Below are positions 24,259 through 35,196 of a stretch of 64,000 nucleotides of DNA, one piece after another. The notes under the pieces are model-generated. The model was not told the origin of the DNA and did not search any database. It saw only the letters and a program-made list of their open reading frames with translations. Within the stretch, counting starts at the first letter, position 1, and each line of letters opens with the position of its first letter. The DNA comes from Siphlonurus alternatus. Taxonomy: Eukaryota > Arthropoda > Insecta > Ephemeroptera > Siphlonuridae. The translations under genes were made by a program, and so were the position numbers. Where the stretch lies: NCBI GenBank assembly GCA_949825025.1, contig OX463782.1, positions 1,685,501 to 1,749,500 of the forward strand. Reading direction: 5' to 3'.

Positions 24259-25354
24259 TATATTTATTTCTATTAATATCTGTCTTGTGTGTAAAAATAA
24301 ACAATTTCTTTAAGCGAATATATGTATCATGCAGGGACTGTAGCCACCTCCTATATAAGAGGAAGGGGGAGGGAGTTATGCAAATCGGGATTTGCCGGCA
24401 ATACTCTGTAGGTGGTTGCTTGGTTATTAATCAGATCATATAAATATAGTTCTATATAAAATATATGTTGATTTATTATCTGATTATATATAGCAACCAA
24501 AGTCTTTTAACAACTTATGAATCACTGTTTTTAATCAAAGTTCAAAGTTTGTCAGCTTCTTACAGCTGATTTAGCAGGAATTGTCAGTGTTACCAGAGTT
24601 GCAACTGAGCGTTCAAGGAGTGAACCTCGTACAAAATATCGTGTGACTCCGTGTTGAGTGTCTCACCCATCCTAGTAATTTCCTTTTCCCTTCTTTATTT
24701 TAACCTTCTCTATCTCTATCTATCTCTATCTTAAATATTAACAGGGATGTGGAGGGAAATCAGAAGAAGTACACTAATTGATTTTTACTATTTTATTGAA
24801 TAAAGTCTTTGAATGTGTTCTTCTCTATATCTTCTCTATTTTCTACCCTTTCCCAGATACTCAATTCCATCATCAACAGCATCCTCACCACATCCCACAT
24901 AGTCAAACTTGCCCAATTAATTAACTAGCCCGTGCTCTTGTGTCCTTGGGAACAGACGCTTGAGCCTGTGTCAAAATTCCCTGCATTCCACAAGCATTCC
25001 ATCACCTTTCATGTTGGCACCTGCATCATCACTCATCAACTTACATTCCTTCACACCACGCCCCATAATCAACCTACTAGACCTGTGTATTTACACGTAC
25101 CATTGTTCATCCATCCTATCACCCTACCTTATAAAAAGGCACTATGCATAGTTGAACCTACTTAGACCATATATATAATAATAGTTATTAATTAACTTAC
25201 TTGGACCGGACCAAATGGTTTTATTGTTAACCGACGGCCCTTAAAATTCAACTCAGTTCAGTCAGTGTTACCAACTGCAATAAGTACAATCCTAATGTCG
25301 TGGGTGGCGTCCCAAATGTCCATTCTCGCCCACTACCCTACCCTTCCCTACAAT

Positions 25355-25445
25355 GGCGGCGAAATTTAGGACTTGGGTCTAGGGAGCGTAGGGAGCGACG
25401 ATTTCCAGACCAATGCGCACCGATGCGCATGCGCGGATTTCTTAG
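25355..25445. promoter_or_regulatory. NRF1/GGCGGC motif cluster, left palindrome arm
   Basis: Contains CAATGGCGGCGAAATTT (25352-25368), GATTTCCAGACCAATGCGCA, and GATGCGCATGCGCGGAT (near-perfect NRF1 site, about 25421-25437). The same cluster, inverted, lies at about 32180-32285. Promoter function is an inference. Confidence 0.35.
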
Positions 25446-26239
25446 CGCAAATGTTTTGAAATGTAAGAGACAACAAAATACCACCGTTTTTACTCCATAT
25501 TATAACATATTAAATAAATAAATAATGTTTTAACTATAAACTAATAAATACTAATATTTGTTAAACTAAATTTGCTTATATATGTTTTATCTTGCGTCTT
25601 GCACAAATATATTAATTCAAATTCAAATTTTTATTCAATCATTTTGGTTGTACATAGACGAACTTTTAGATCATGTCAAGTAAAAAAAAAAAAAACAAAC
25701 GAAAAAACACAATTAAACAGACAAAGCAAAGCACATCACAACAATCACAGTGCACACAAATAACATATAAATACATTTTAACTATATAATCTGAATTTTA
25801 TACATCTATTACCATGATAAATAATTTAACATACATTTTTTATATTTATTTGAGTTAAAGAGAAATCATATGTACAATAATATTAATTATATTAAAAATT
25901 CCTGATTATGTTTTCAGGCAATTTAGCACAAAAAAATGCTTTGACTGAATAAAATTCTTTTCAATTTGTTTTTAAATGCTTTATCACTTTCAATATTTCT
26001 AAGACTGGATGGTAAAAAGTCATATATCATTGCTGACTTATACATGGCACTATTTTCAAAAAAGCTTGATTGATTTTTGATTGATTGATTGATTGATCAA
26101 AAAAGCTTTGATTTGTAATTAATACATGTTATATTATTACATTTTAATTTTTAATATTATAACTTATTTTTTACATTTAAATTTTAAGATTTCAATTATT
26201 TCGATTTCTATATATTTATATAATTTTGTGAGAATACAC

Positions 26240-26360
26240 TTTGAGGTGATACTGCATGGGGAACCGTGGAAAACCTCAGCCAGGGCGGGCACCTCTATTT
26301 CTTTCAATGGACCAAAGTGATGTCCAAAGTCTGTGAGATTCGAACCTCATACAATTATAT
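26240..26360 (-). mobile_element. tRNA-derived SINE 2 fragment, left palindrome arm
   Basis: Read on the minus strand: a tRNA-like head with CTGCAGTGATCAATGC and box B-like GGTTCGAATCTC, then ATCACTTTGGTCCATTGAAA, TAGAGGTGCCCGCCC and TTTTCCACGGTTCCCCATGC. The inverted partner is split between about 30040-30155 and 31784-31830. A longer copy is at 58880-59160. Confidence 0.65.
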
Positions 26361-26383
26361 AAGCATTGATCACTGCAGCACTA

Positions 26384-26417
26384 TTATATATATATATATA
26401 TATATATAAATTATATA

Positions 26418-26457
<40 letters not shown>
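26384..26457. repeat. (TA)n microsatellite
   Basis: Interrupted TA tract in the left palindrome arm. Confidence 0.9.
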
Positions 26458-26461
<4 letters not shown>

Positions 26462-26847
26462 TGGTTGGAAAGCGATTTTTTTTTATTTACGTACCCCATA
26501 TAATAATATATAATAATTATTTATTGGCTTATAAAAATACATATAGTTTGGAGGGAAAAATATTAATAAATAAAACTTATCAAAACCAATTAATGCAAAA
26601 GACGAAAGTCGAATCCATACACAAAATGCGTAAATTCACCCAAAGAAAATAATATCATTCAGACAATAATATTGTAACTACATCATCAAAATTATAAAAT
26701 GAAAAGTTAAACAATTAATAAAACAACAAACACCTAATTGATATACGCGTATATGCAAAAGCATATCACACATCAGGCAAATGATATATACCGGCCTTGC
26801 AGAGTCATCAGGCAAGGAATTGTAAGACCCTGACTATATAATACACC

Positions 26848-27625
26848 CAGTGGCGTAGCCAGGGGGGGGGGGGGGGGTCGGGGTTTAACCCCCCCCCCCA
26901 TGAAGATCGAGTAGTGACTACATGGATATAAGAAAAAAGGAAAAATTATAGAAATTAATTTGAAAAAAAAAAGTTAAATAAAAAATTGATATTTAGGGGT
27001 ATCAAGTTTAGTATAAGTCTTTTCTTTAAAATAAACAAATTATAAGTTAGTTTCTAATTTTAACATTTTAACAGGAAAAAGTGCGACTCATAAATAAATT
27101 TTTTATTTCCCTTACAAACTGCATGTGCATATAACTACTATTGTATAAATAAAACGCTGTCACGTGTGCTGCACGTACCTTCGTTTAATTGGTTGCTTCA
27201 CGCACCCGGTGCAGACAAAATTTAACAAAAATAAGAGAAGCAATTCCCTTTTTTATTTATTTATTTTTTACAATATCTTAATGATGTGAACTTGGATTAT
27301 TAAATCAATTTTAAAAATTACTTGATTTAATTAAAATGATTTACTCAAAGCTTTATTTATTATACGCACGCGTATTCAAAAGAAATTGAAAAATGGGGTG
27401 AAAAAAATATAAAATGTTAAAAAAATTGCATCAGGCCATATATTTTACCCTCTAATATAATAGTATTTTTCCATTATTTTACCCTAAAAAAGGGGCGTGT
27501 CCTTAAAAAAATTGCACCTGCGGCGGGCTATTGGGGGACTTCGCCCCCCAAACCCCCCAGTGGGTTGTTCTCAATCTTTGTCCTGAAACCCCCCCCCCCT
27601 TGGGCAAATCCTGGCTACGCCACTG
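26848..27625. mobile_element. Non-autonomous element with CAGTGGCGTAGCCAGG ends
   Basis: The ends are CAGTGGCGTAGCCAGG and CCTGGCTACGCCACTG, a terminus commonly seen in hAT-type elements of animals. Both ends continue into G or C homopolymers. An 11-bp direct repeat ATATAATACAC lies beside each end (26836-26846 and 27627-27637), slightly offset from the termini. Internal 750 bp is AT-rich without a transposase. Confidence 0.8.
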
Positions 27626-27796
27626 AATATAATACACGGGGAAAGAAGAAGGAAGCGATATATGAGCAGATAAGCAGAATTTCCCATAGGTGTAGAGAGC
27701 ACAATCTGACTATATCACGCAATACAAGGTCTACGCTAACTCCTTTTGACTGACACCCTCTCAGTGCTGAGAACACATTCAGATCATAACGACCGG

Positions 27797-29343
27797 CCTG
27801 AAAAACACTTCTCAAGTAAAACAAAAACGTATGCAACTGGTATGCATCACGTATAAATCTGGTATGGAACGGGCTAAAAATGTATGCAATATTGTTGGAA
27901 CACATATCAGAACGTATGCACAGCAAAAACGCAAAATCCTCTAGCATGCAACAAGGTTGGACGGACTGGGTTGCAACACACTTGCACATTCTCTAGTATG
28001 CAACTAGGTTGGACGACTGGGTTGCAACACACTTGCACACCCTACTCTCGGTTGGAACTCACTTGCACACAAAAATCTCGGTTGGAACTCTCTTGTATTT
28101 TTTCTCAACTCCCTTCTAGTTTGCAACTCGTATGCAATGTGTACGTGACCTTAAACTTCCTTCAAAAAACCGTTAAACGTATGGAAACTCGTATGCAACA
28201 ATATGAAGATTCATTCCTAGCTGTGTAAAAGATGGCTTGCCATTGGTTTAGAAGTAATGTTAAAAAAATTTCAGCTCTTTTTAAACCAATAGAATTTGTT
28301 GTTGCATACCCTTTAACTTTAACATTCCAAACACGAAGGCAGCAAGCAAGCAAGCAGCAGAGCAGCCATGGACTCCGAGCAGAGCGGACATATTATAATG
28401 CTGTTGCTATAATATAATATTATTATAGCAAGGAATCATGCAGGTAAACATTTCAATTAATATAATATTATAAATATATACTCATTTTAACTTTTATGAA
28501 TATATACATAATTTAATGCATTACAGTACAATTTATAACTGTAAATTCATTTAAGTTCAAACTTTAATTTTCTATTTGTCAATTTTACTATTAAAATTGA
28601 TCATTATAAATATTATTAATAAAAATTACTCTGTAAAATTACATGGATAAATTAAATTTGATCTGATTCTCCATAATTATAAGTATTATACTTACTATAT
28701 TATACCTTTGAATGATTAATATATATAGTAATAATAAAATAGATAATGTAATCAAAGATGTATATTATGTATTTTAATTATCTTCTCTTATATGTTTTTA
28801 GTGGAGGAGCTGGAATGCATGCAGCAGCATCTAGCATATTCGAAAAAATAAAATCATCTGATGACCTGCATGATGCTGCAAATTCCCATCCATGCAGAAA
28901 GAATTAACTCTATAGCTGAAGGCCGGCCGGTCGCCATTATGGCAAAGTTTAGTTGCACGTGGAGAATAAATTGTAGGGGAAACAGGAAGTAGGCGGGAGG
29001 GGCGGAAATGGAGGAGGGGGCAGGGGACGCTACTATTGTGCAAACCAATTGCAATTGAATTGCAAACCAATCCATACGAGTTTACCACGTGGCCAAGGCC
29101 CTGTAGTAAAAATGGTTGGAACACGTATGCACGTATGTAAACTGGTATGCACGTATGTAAACTCGTCTGTAACTATTCTGAAATAATGTGACGTCATCTG
29201 GTATGGATTTGTTTCAATTCCATACTTCGAACAAACCTTTTTCCATACCAGTTTTTGCCATAGCATTAACATAGGATTTCCATACCAGATTTATACGAGA
29301 TGCATACCAGTTGCATACGTTTTCGTTTTACTTGAGTTTTTAC
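27797..29343. mobile_element. Foldback-like element with GTATGCAACTGG subrepeats
   Basis: Inverted ends of about 65 bp: CTCAAGTAAAACAAAAACGT then ATGCAACTGGTATGCATCA at 27815-27855, complement at about 29275-29342. Degenerate units based on CGTATGCA, GGTTGGAACTCACTTGCACA and TTGCAACACACTTGCACA fill about 27850-28210 and, inverted or mixed, about 29030-29340. The core is AT-rich. Apparent ORFs across the units are repeat artefacts. Confidence 0.7.
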
Positions 29344-29483
29344 TATAAAAAAAGACGTATATATATATATATATATATCAATTTTGCACCACTGATCTCC
29401 CAAAAGCTTAATATGTCACACACTTGAAGCCTCTTCTCCTTATATGTATATATAATCTCCCATATATAGGAGCAACGCAATTA

Positions 29484-29945
29484 ATTGTTACTTGAAACGA
29501 TCACCCATCCAATTAGTAACCACACTCAACGTATATATATAGCTTGACTTCGGTGATATAACGAGAACGCCAAGAAGCTCTTTGAATAAAGCCTCGCGAT
29601 CTTTGCGTATTTCAATTAACGTACCGTCAAACTGCCAGGATGATTTTCTACTGTGACGTGCGCTACGATATACTGGCAAAAATTTCATTCACAAAAATGA
29701 AAAAACACTTTTGTAAAAAAGTATTAAAAAATTACATAAAATTCAAGTATACTTTCAATAAGAAATAATTTTAAAAAAATTAAATATCGTGATCAAGATT
29801 CGAAATTTGAGGTGCATGCGCGTGCACGGCACAATGCATTGACCCTCGGTTCTCGTTATATCACCGAAGTCAAGCTATATACGTTAAGTGTGGTTACTAA
29901 TTGGATGGTTGCATAATGACCGTTTCAAGTAACAATTACGTTCTG
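29484..29945. mobile_element. Inverted pair of 5S-like SINE heads
   Basis: Minus-strand copy about 29570-29484 and plus-strand copy about 29850-29945 both read TCTCGTTATATCACCGAAGT, then CAAGC, GTGTGGTTACTAATTGGATG. These resemble the 5S rRNA GATCACCGAAGTCAAGC and GGTTAGTA-TTGGATGGGTGA blocks. A TA-rich insertion splits each copy in the same place. They form the arms of a roughly 500-bp palindrome. Confidence 0.65.
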
Positions 29946-30155
29946 CTCCTACATATGGGCGCAAGTAAATAAAAAAAAAAAATCGCTTTCCAACCCATAT
30001 ATGCATACACATATAAAGCTAGTATATAATAGTGCAGTGATCGATGCACTTAATTGTATGTGGTTCGATCGAATCCCCATGCACATGCAGTCTTTGGACA
30101 TCACTTTGGTCCATTGGAAAAAATAGAGGTGCCCGCCCTGCTGGCTGCGGTTTTC

Positions 30156-31783
30156 TATTATATAGAGTCTATAACGTCAAAAGAATGAAAAATAAAAGAA
30201 CGAAAACAATTTATATGAAAAAGGCATATATTACACACCGAAAACAAAAAGGACGAAAGTAATTTAACATGAAAACATTTTATACGAAAACATAATTAAC
30301 CGAAATGAAAAATGTGAATGCATTTATAACGAAACTTAAAAAGCACGAAAGCATTTACATCGAAAACATTTTAGCCGAATTCAATAATCACGCGAAAACC
30401 ATTTGATCGATAGTTACTTGAACGAATTGAAAAACAACGAAAGTGAAATAAAACGAAAACATTTAAAACGAAATAAAAAAAATCAAGAAAACAATTTGGC
30501 ATTTGACCGAAAGTTATTTGAACGAAAACATTACAGACGAATACAGAAATAATGAAAACAATTTCAACGAACGTTATTTGACCGAAATCAAAAACACCGA
30601 TGAAGAAAAATAATTAAAATATTAATAAAAAATTATAACAATTAATTATTAAACAAAAAAAATAAAAATAAAACGAATAGAATTAATGCAATATGTCGAA
30701 GTACATTAAACATTTATAGTAAAGTAAATTTGATATTATTTAGGAGCTAGCTATAGACAATTATGAAATGCATCGTGAAAACACGCATCTTTAAAAACTT
30801 AAATTTTAGAAATCACGAATTGATGTTTTATATTAAACACTTAATTATAGCGGCGCTGTGTATTTAAATCAAAATTCATTATTACAATCATGTCGAGAGG
30901 CCTTATATAATTCCTAGTTGAAAAATTTCGTCTTCAACTCATTATATTCTTTACACACACGTCTAAACCTAATCTTTTTACCTCCAAAACACATCTTATT
31001 TCTTCTCCGCTCAAAGTGAGGATGAAATGAAGACAATATTTCTAACATTTTATATTCAAGAAGAGGAAAAAAGACGTATAATCTCGTCTAGCTATTTCAC
31101 GTGTACCTCTTTTTTCCTCTAAAATGGTGCAAAATAAGAGGAGAAAAGATGAGAGGAGAAAAGATGAGAGGAGAGTTTAAAGTGAAAAAAAGATTAAATT
31201 TATTTCAACTCGTCGCGGGCGCTATATATATGCGTATGTAATATATATTATAGCATTGATATAAAATGCATGCAGTTGCATGACTTACATGATATTATTT
31301 TATATGAGGGTTTATCTTTTTTCCATTATACTCTTCATAAATATATATATGTGTGTATTTGATCTTTTATATATTATAATTATATTTTTTTAGTAATTTA
31401 ATTTAATATAATATATATATAAATTATATATATATATATATTATATAACTCTATTAAGTAAAAAATGTTTTCTTGATATAATATATAATTCGTTGTTTCG
31501 TTCTATATTTTACATTACATTAATTCGTTCAAATAAGTTTCGTTCAAAGTGTTTCGTTATTTTTGTATTCGTCTTAAATATTTTCGTTCAAATAACTTTC
31601 GGTCAAATTGTTTTCGTGATTTTTGTTCTCGTTATTGTTTCGTTTCGTATTAATTTAATTTCGTGGTAAATGATTTCGTTTATATTTGTTTTCGATGTAA
31701 TTGTTTTCGGGATAATTAAAGTAATTCCTTAAAAATTCTTTCGTGATTTTCGTTTTCGTGGTATATTGCAGACGTGATATACC
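30156..31783. mobile_element. Foldback-like element with ACGAAAACATTT subrepeats
   Basis: The left arm (about 30175-30610) is a string of degenerate 15-20-bp units anchored on CGAAAAC, CGAAAG or CGAAAT. The right arm (about 31480-31765) carries the inverse anchors GTTTTCG and TTTCGT. The element splits a SINE-derived segment between GGTTTTC and TTTTCCACGG, with TTTTC on both sides (30151-30155, 31784-31788). The centre is AT-rich with TA tracts. No ORF. Confidence 0.72.
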
Positions 31784-32563
31784 TTTTCCACGGTTCCCTC
31801 ATGCAGTATCACCTCATCACCTCAAGGTGGCGCATTCTGACAAAATTATATAGAAATCGAAATATATATATAATGTATATTTCTAATATTATTTTGTATG
31901 TACACTTTTTGTGTTTAATAAAAGACTAATAATATATTTATGTAAAAAATATATATTATTAGTATTAATAATATATATAATGTAATTATGTAATAATATT
32001 ACGTGTATTAGTGCAAGACGCAAGATAAAACATATATAAGCAAATTTAGTTTAACAAATATTAGTATTTATTAGTTTATAGTTAAAACATTATTTATTTA
32101 TTTAATATATGTTATAATATGGAGTAAAAACGGTGGTATTTTGTTGTCTCTTACATTTCAAACGTTTGCGCTAAGATATCCGCGCATGCGCATCGATGCG
32201 CATTGGTCTGGAAATCGTCGCTCCCTAGACCCAAGTAATTTAGGGCGCATCATATGCGCCCTACTTATATAGCGGCCATATTGGAGGGGAGGGGAAAGTT
32301 CATTTAGGGCCCCTACAGGGGACGAGAAAGTGATTTGGGACGCCACCGTGGTGTCGTGACGACCGTGACGTGTGAATTTTTAGTTTATACGACAAATATA
32401 TGAAATAAAGCTCCTATTTTTTTACTGTTTGAGTACTTGAAAGGAGTTTTATATATTTCTGGTAATTATATCTTATACATTCTGTATATTCATACATTTG
32501 AGTTGCTTCCAGAGCTTTCAAATCCTCGACGCTAACTGACTGTAATCATGACAGTACGTATGT

Positions 32564-32750
32564 ATATACAGTATAACAGATCTTACAGTTAGTTTACCAC
32601 TAAACAGCTCAGTAGACTAGACGGCGCCAGATATATCAGCCAATGAAAAGGCTAAAATGTCAGCTGGCCACCTTTTCATTGGCTGATATATCTGGCGCCG
32701 TCTAGTCTACTGAACTGTTTAGTGGTAAACTAAGATCTGTTATACTGTAT
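32564..32750. mobile_element. Palindromic MITE, ACAGATCTTAGTTTACC family
   Basis: Second full copy: TATACAGTATAACAGATCTT at the left and AAGATCTGTTATACTGTAT at the right. The arms carry CAGCCAATGAAAAGGCT and GGCGCCAGATATATCAGCC. Confidence 0.9.
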
Positions 32751-33117
32751 AGATAGATTATAGATAGATAAATAGCAGTGTGTACACACATTACATGCAT
32801 ATACACCCCTGCTTGTATACAGTACATACTTAACATACTCTGTTTGTAAAGTAAAATACTCGGCCCATACTCGAATCGTCGTACGAGAACTCTATTGTTC
32901 TTCACAAGAAGAAGAATATTATAGAGTTATTCGTTCGAGTCTGGGCCGAGTATTGTGCTTTTCAAACACAATAGCTAGCTATACAGTACTGCAATGTATA
33001 CATACGGATATAATATGCATACATACGTCCTGCTGCAGCTTTTGCTCTTGATTTTTTGCCATTGTAGCTGCATTAATTTTATGCATAATATCAAACTCAA
33101 TTAAAAACTATGGATAC

Positions 33118-33224
33118 AGGTGCATGGAGATCCGGGAGCAGGACCGCGGCTCGCCCGAAATTTTAGATTTAACTTGATGGGCAATTTTAACACTCAATTT
33201 TTTTTTTATTAACATTTACCTAGC

Positions 33225-33262
<38 letters not shown>

Positions 33263-33332
33263 ACCTCATGGAGATTTGACAGCCCGCGGCCTCTTCTTTC
33301 CCGAAATTTGGATCTAGATCCGTGCATGCCTG
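33118..33332. mobile_element. Degenerate hAT-type MITE (GGCGCGGATC family)
   Basis: Diverged copy with CGAAATTTTAGATTTAAC in the left half and CCGAAATTTGGATCTAGATC at the right end. An internal (TA)n tract occupies 33229-33260. Confidence 0.55.
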
Positions 33333-33365
33333 TCATCTGTCAAATCATAAAAGTTTCATAATATA

Positions 33366-33510
33366 CAGTAATACAGTACAAAATATGTATAACACAGATC
33401 TTAGTTTATACCTCATCTAGACAGTTCAGTAGACTCAGAGGGCGCCAGACACATCAGCCAATGAAAAGGCTGGAATGACAGCTATAGCGGCTATATAACC
33501 ACCTTGTTAT
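33366..33510. mobile_element. Half copy of ACAGATCTTAGTTTACC MITE
   Basis: Left arm only (CACAGATCTTAGTTTATACC, GCCAGACACATCAGCCAATG); the right arm is missing. Confidence 0.65.
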
Positions 33511-33818
33511 GACAGTAACACAGTAACAAGACCTTCAAAATTAATAATAAATTTACGTAACTATTACAATGATAAAATTGATAAGCATCCACTTGCCAAT
33601 ATGATTACCATATATGTTTCAGTGAGGGATCCAGCGCATGGCTCTATATAGCTAGGGAAGTGGTGCAATGCCCTATCCCGAATAAAATTTTACTAACTCG
33701 AAATTTATTTAGACTCTGTGACCAATTTAACTGAAATTAGGCTAAATTACGCACTAATAGAATTTTAATACCCCCAAAAAGATAAAAAGTTTTAATGCCA
33801 ATAAATAATTTTTTAATA

Positions 33819-34288
33819 AGCGACTTTCCCTTACACTGATCCTCGCCATCTGTGAGTGACGCTGCAACTTTTTGCAACTTGCAGTACAAAATCGACAAAT
33901 CACTTGACAGCATGACGTCATGCTGTTCGTGATCCATCAATGGCTGCTCTGAGGTCAACCAATCGCAGAATCGCTTGGCAGCATGGCGTCACACACGAGC
34001 CGCGGTGGCCCGAGGTAGTTGTCTTTATCTCGCTAGTATTTGGAATTGAGCAGTGCTAGGGTGAAAACGATTGTACTGAAGCAAACTAGAATACATAGTT
34101 ATACTACGTTGTGGTAGTGAAAAATGTTAATTTTTTATTTTCTTTCGTACCTAACTCGCGGTTCACAAAATTCCCCCCCCCCCTCTTCGCAACGTATTAT
34201 TTCGTTTCTACATACTTTGACCATACACGAAGTTGCAGCGCCACTCGCACAGATGGCGAGGATCAGTGTAAGGACAAGTCACCTATTA
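33819..34288. repeat. Inverted repeat upstream of BTB copy B
   Basis: CCTTACACTGATCCTCGCCA near 33829 recurs inverted near 34253-34272, with CAGATGGCGAGGATCAGTG. The arms are about 55 bp. The loop (about 33873-34230) includes CAACCAATCGCAG and a CpG-richer patch near 33960-34015 that could be the copy B promoter, but nothing decisive is seen. Confidence 0.6.
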
Positions 34289-34658
34289 ACTTGCAGACAG
34301 AATTAACTTATTTTGGTATAGTAGACAGTGTTTAAGATCGATCTCAATTTTTCTTCGTAGTAAATGGTGTTATGGTGTAATGGGAGTGTGGCATCAAGGT
34401 CAATCCAAGGATGCACATCATAACGATATAATTATGTTACTGTATTAATTGTAAACATTGTTTTAAAACTGTAATATATACCGTATTAAATCAATTGTAA
34501 AATTTTATAACAAAATATAAAATATAGTATCATTTTGAAGTTGCCGTAACAACTTGTTACTGAAAAACGAACTCCTTAATCAGATTATTTGCCATTTTCT
34601 TCATTTGGAATGCAGTGATAAAAGTGTTAAAAAGTGGGACCAAGATGTACTAACATAA

Positions 34659-34969
34659 TGGAGTATCAACCTCAATTTTTTTTATTACAGATATGGATAG
34701 AGAGTGCAAAGTTATGCTACCCTGATTTTTTTCAGATTTTTTGCAGCCCTGGAAGTATTGTAAAATGATTGAAACTCCTTTTTGTGACGCCACGAGGCAT
34801 AGGAAAAGGATAAGACTTGCCGCCGCGTGACGTCACAAAAAAGACTTTCAATCATTTTTTAAAAATACTTCCAACGCTGTAAAAAATCTTTAAAAAAATC
34901 AGGGTAACATAACTTTGCACCCTCTATCCATTTATGCAATAAAAAAAAATGGAGCTTGATGCTCCATTG
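34659..34969. mobile_element. Palindromic CRE-bearing MITE
   Basis: Ends TGGAGTATCAACCTCA and GCTTGATGCTCCA. The core has GTGACGCCACG (mutated) and CGTGACGTCACAAAA. It lies about 225 bp upstream of the first coding exon of BTB copy B. Confidence 0.9.
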
Positions 34970-35196
34970 TAACAGTTTTGTTTATCCGGGTTTTAATACA
35001 GTTTAATAATTCTGAATGTCTCTGATCATACACATTTTGTTTCAAAATTTCTGATGTGTCCTTTGCGGTAAGGTGTAAGAATGGGTTTGCCTAAACCTCG
35101 CCGCAATAAAGCAAATTTATATTCTACATTCCATCTGTAGATAAAATAAATTTGCATCTGGAGTCTTGCATGTTTTGTTTTTCTGTCTTATAGTCG

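Larger units (their letters stand above)
25263..32360. repeat. Nested imperfect palindrome of about 7 kb
   Basis: The outer left arm (about 25290-26490) recurs inverted at about 29965-32360. Matched landmarks: GTGGCGTCCC near 25304 and GGGACGCCAC near 32337; TTTCCAGACCAATGCGCA near 25400 against 32196; AACATATTAAATAAATAAAT near 25503 against 32092; GGTTGGAAAGCGATTTTTTT near 26463 against 29979. The right arm is interrupted by a foldback-like element (30156-31783). The loop holds a GGCGTAGCC element (26848-27625), a foldback-like element (27797-29343) and an inverted pair of 5S-like pieces (29484-29945). Nothing here encodes a recognisable protein. Confidence 0.8.

Noticed and set aside
27884..28228. 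114-codon frame with repeated LQHTCT and SRLELT units
   Set aside because: Reads through the subrepeats of a foldback-like element; repeat artefact.
25263..32360. Polinton or other large DNA transposon with coding capacity
   Set aside because: The arms are long and inverted but no integrase, polymerase or capsid-like reading frame is visible inside.
33737..34335. Two frames both containing DGEDQCK, which looked like a duplicated protein
   Set aside because: They are the two arms of one inverted repeat read on opposite strands.
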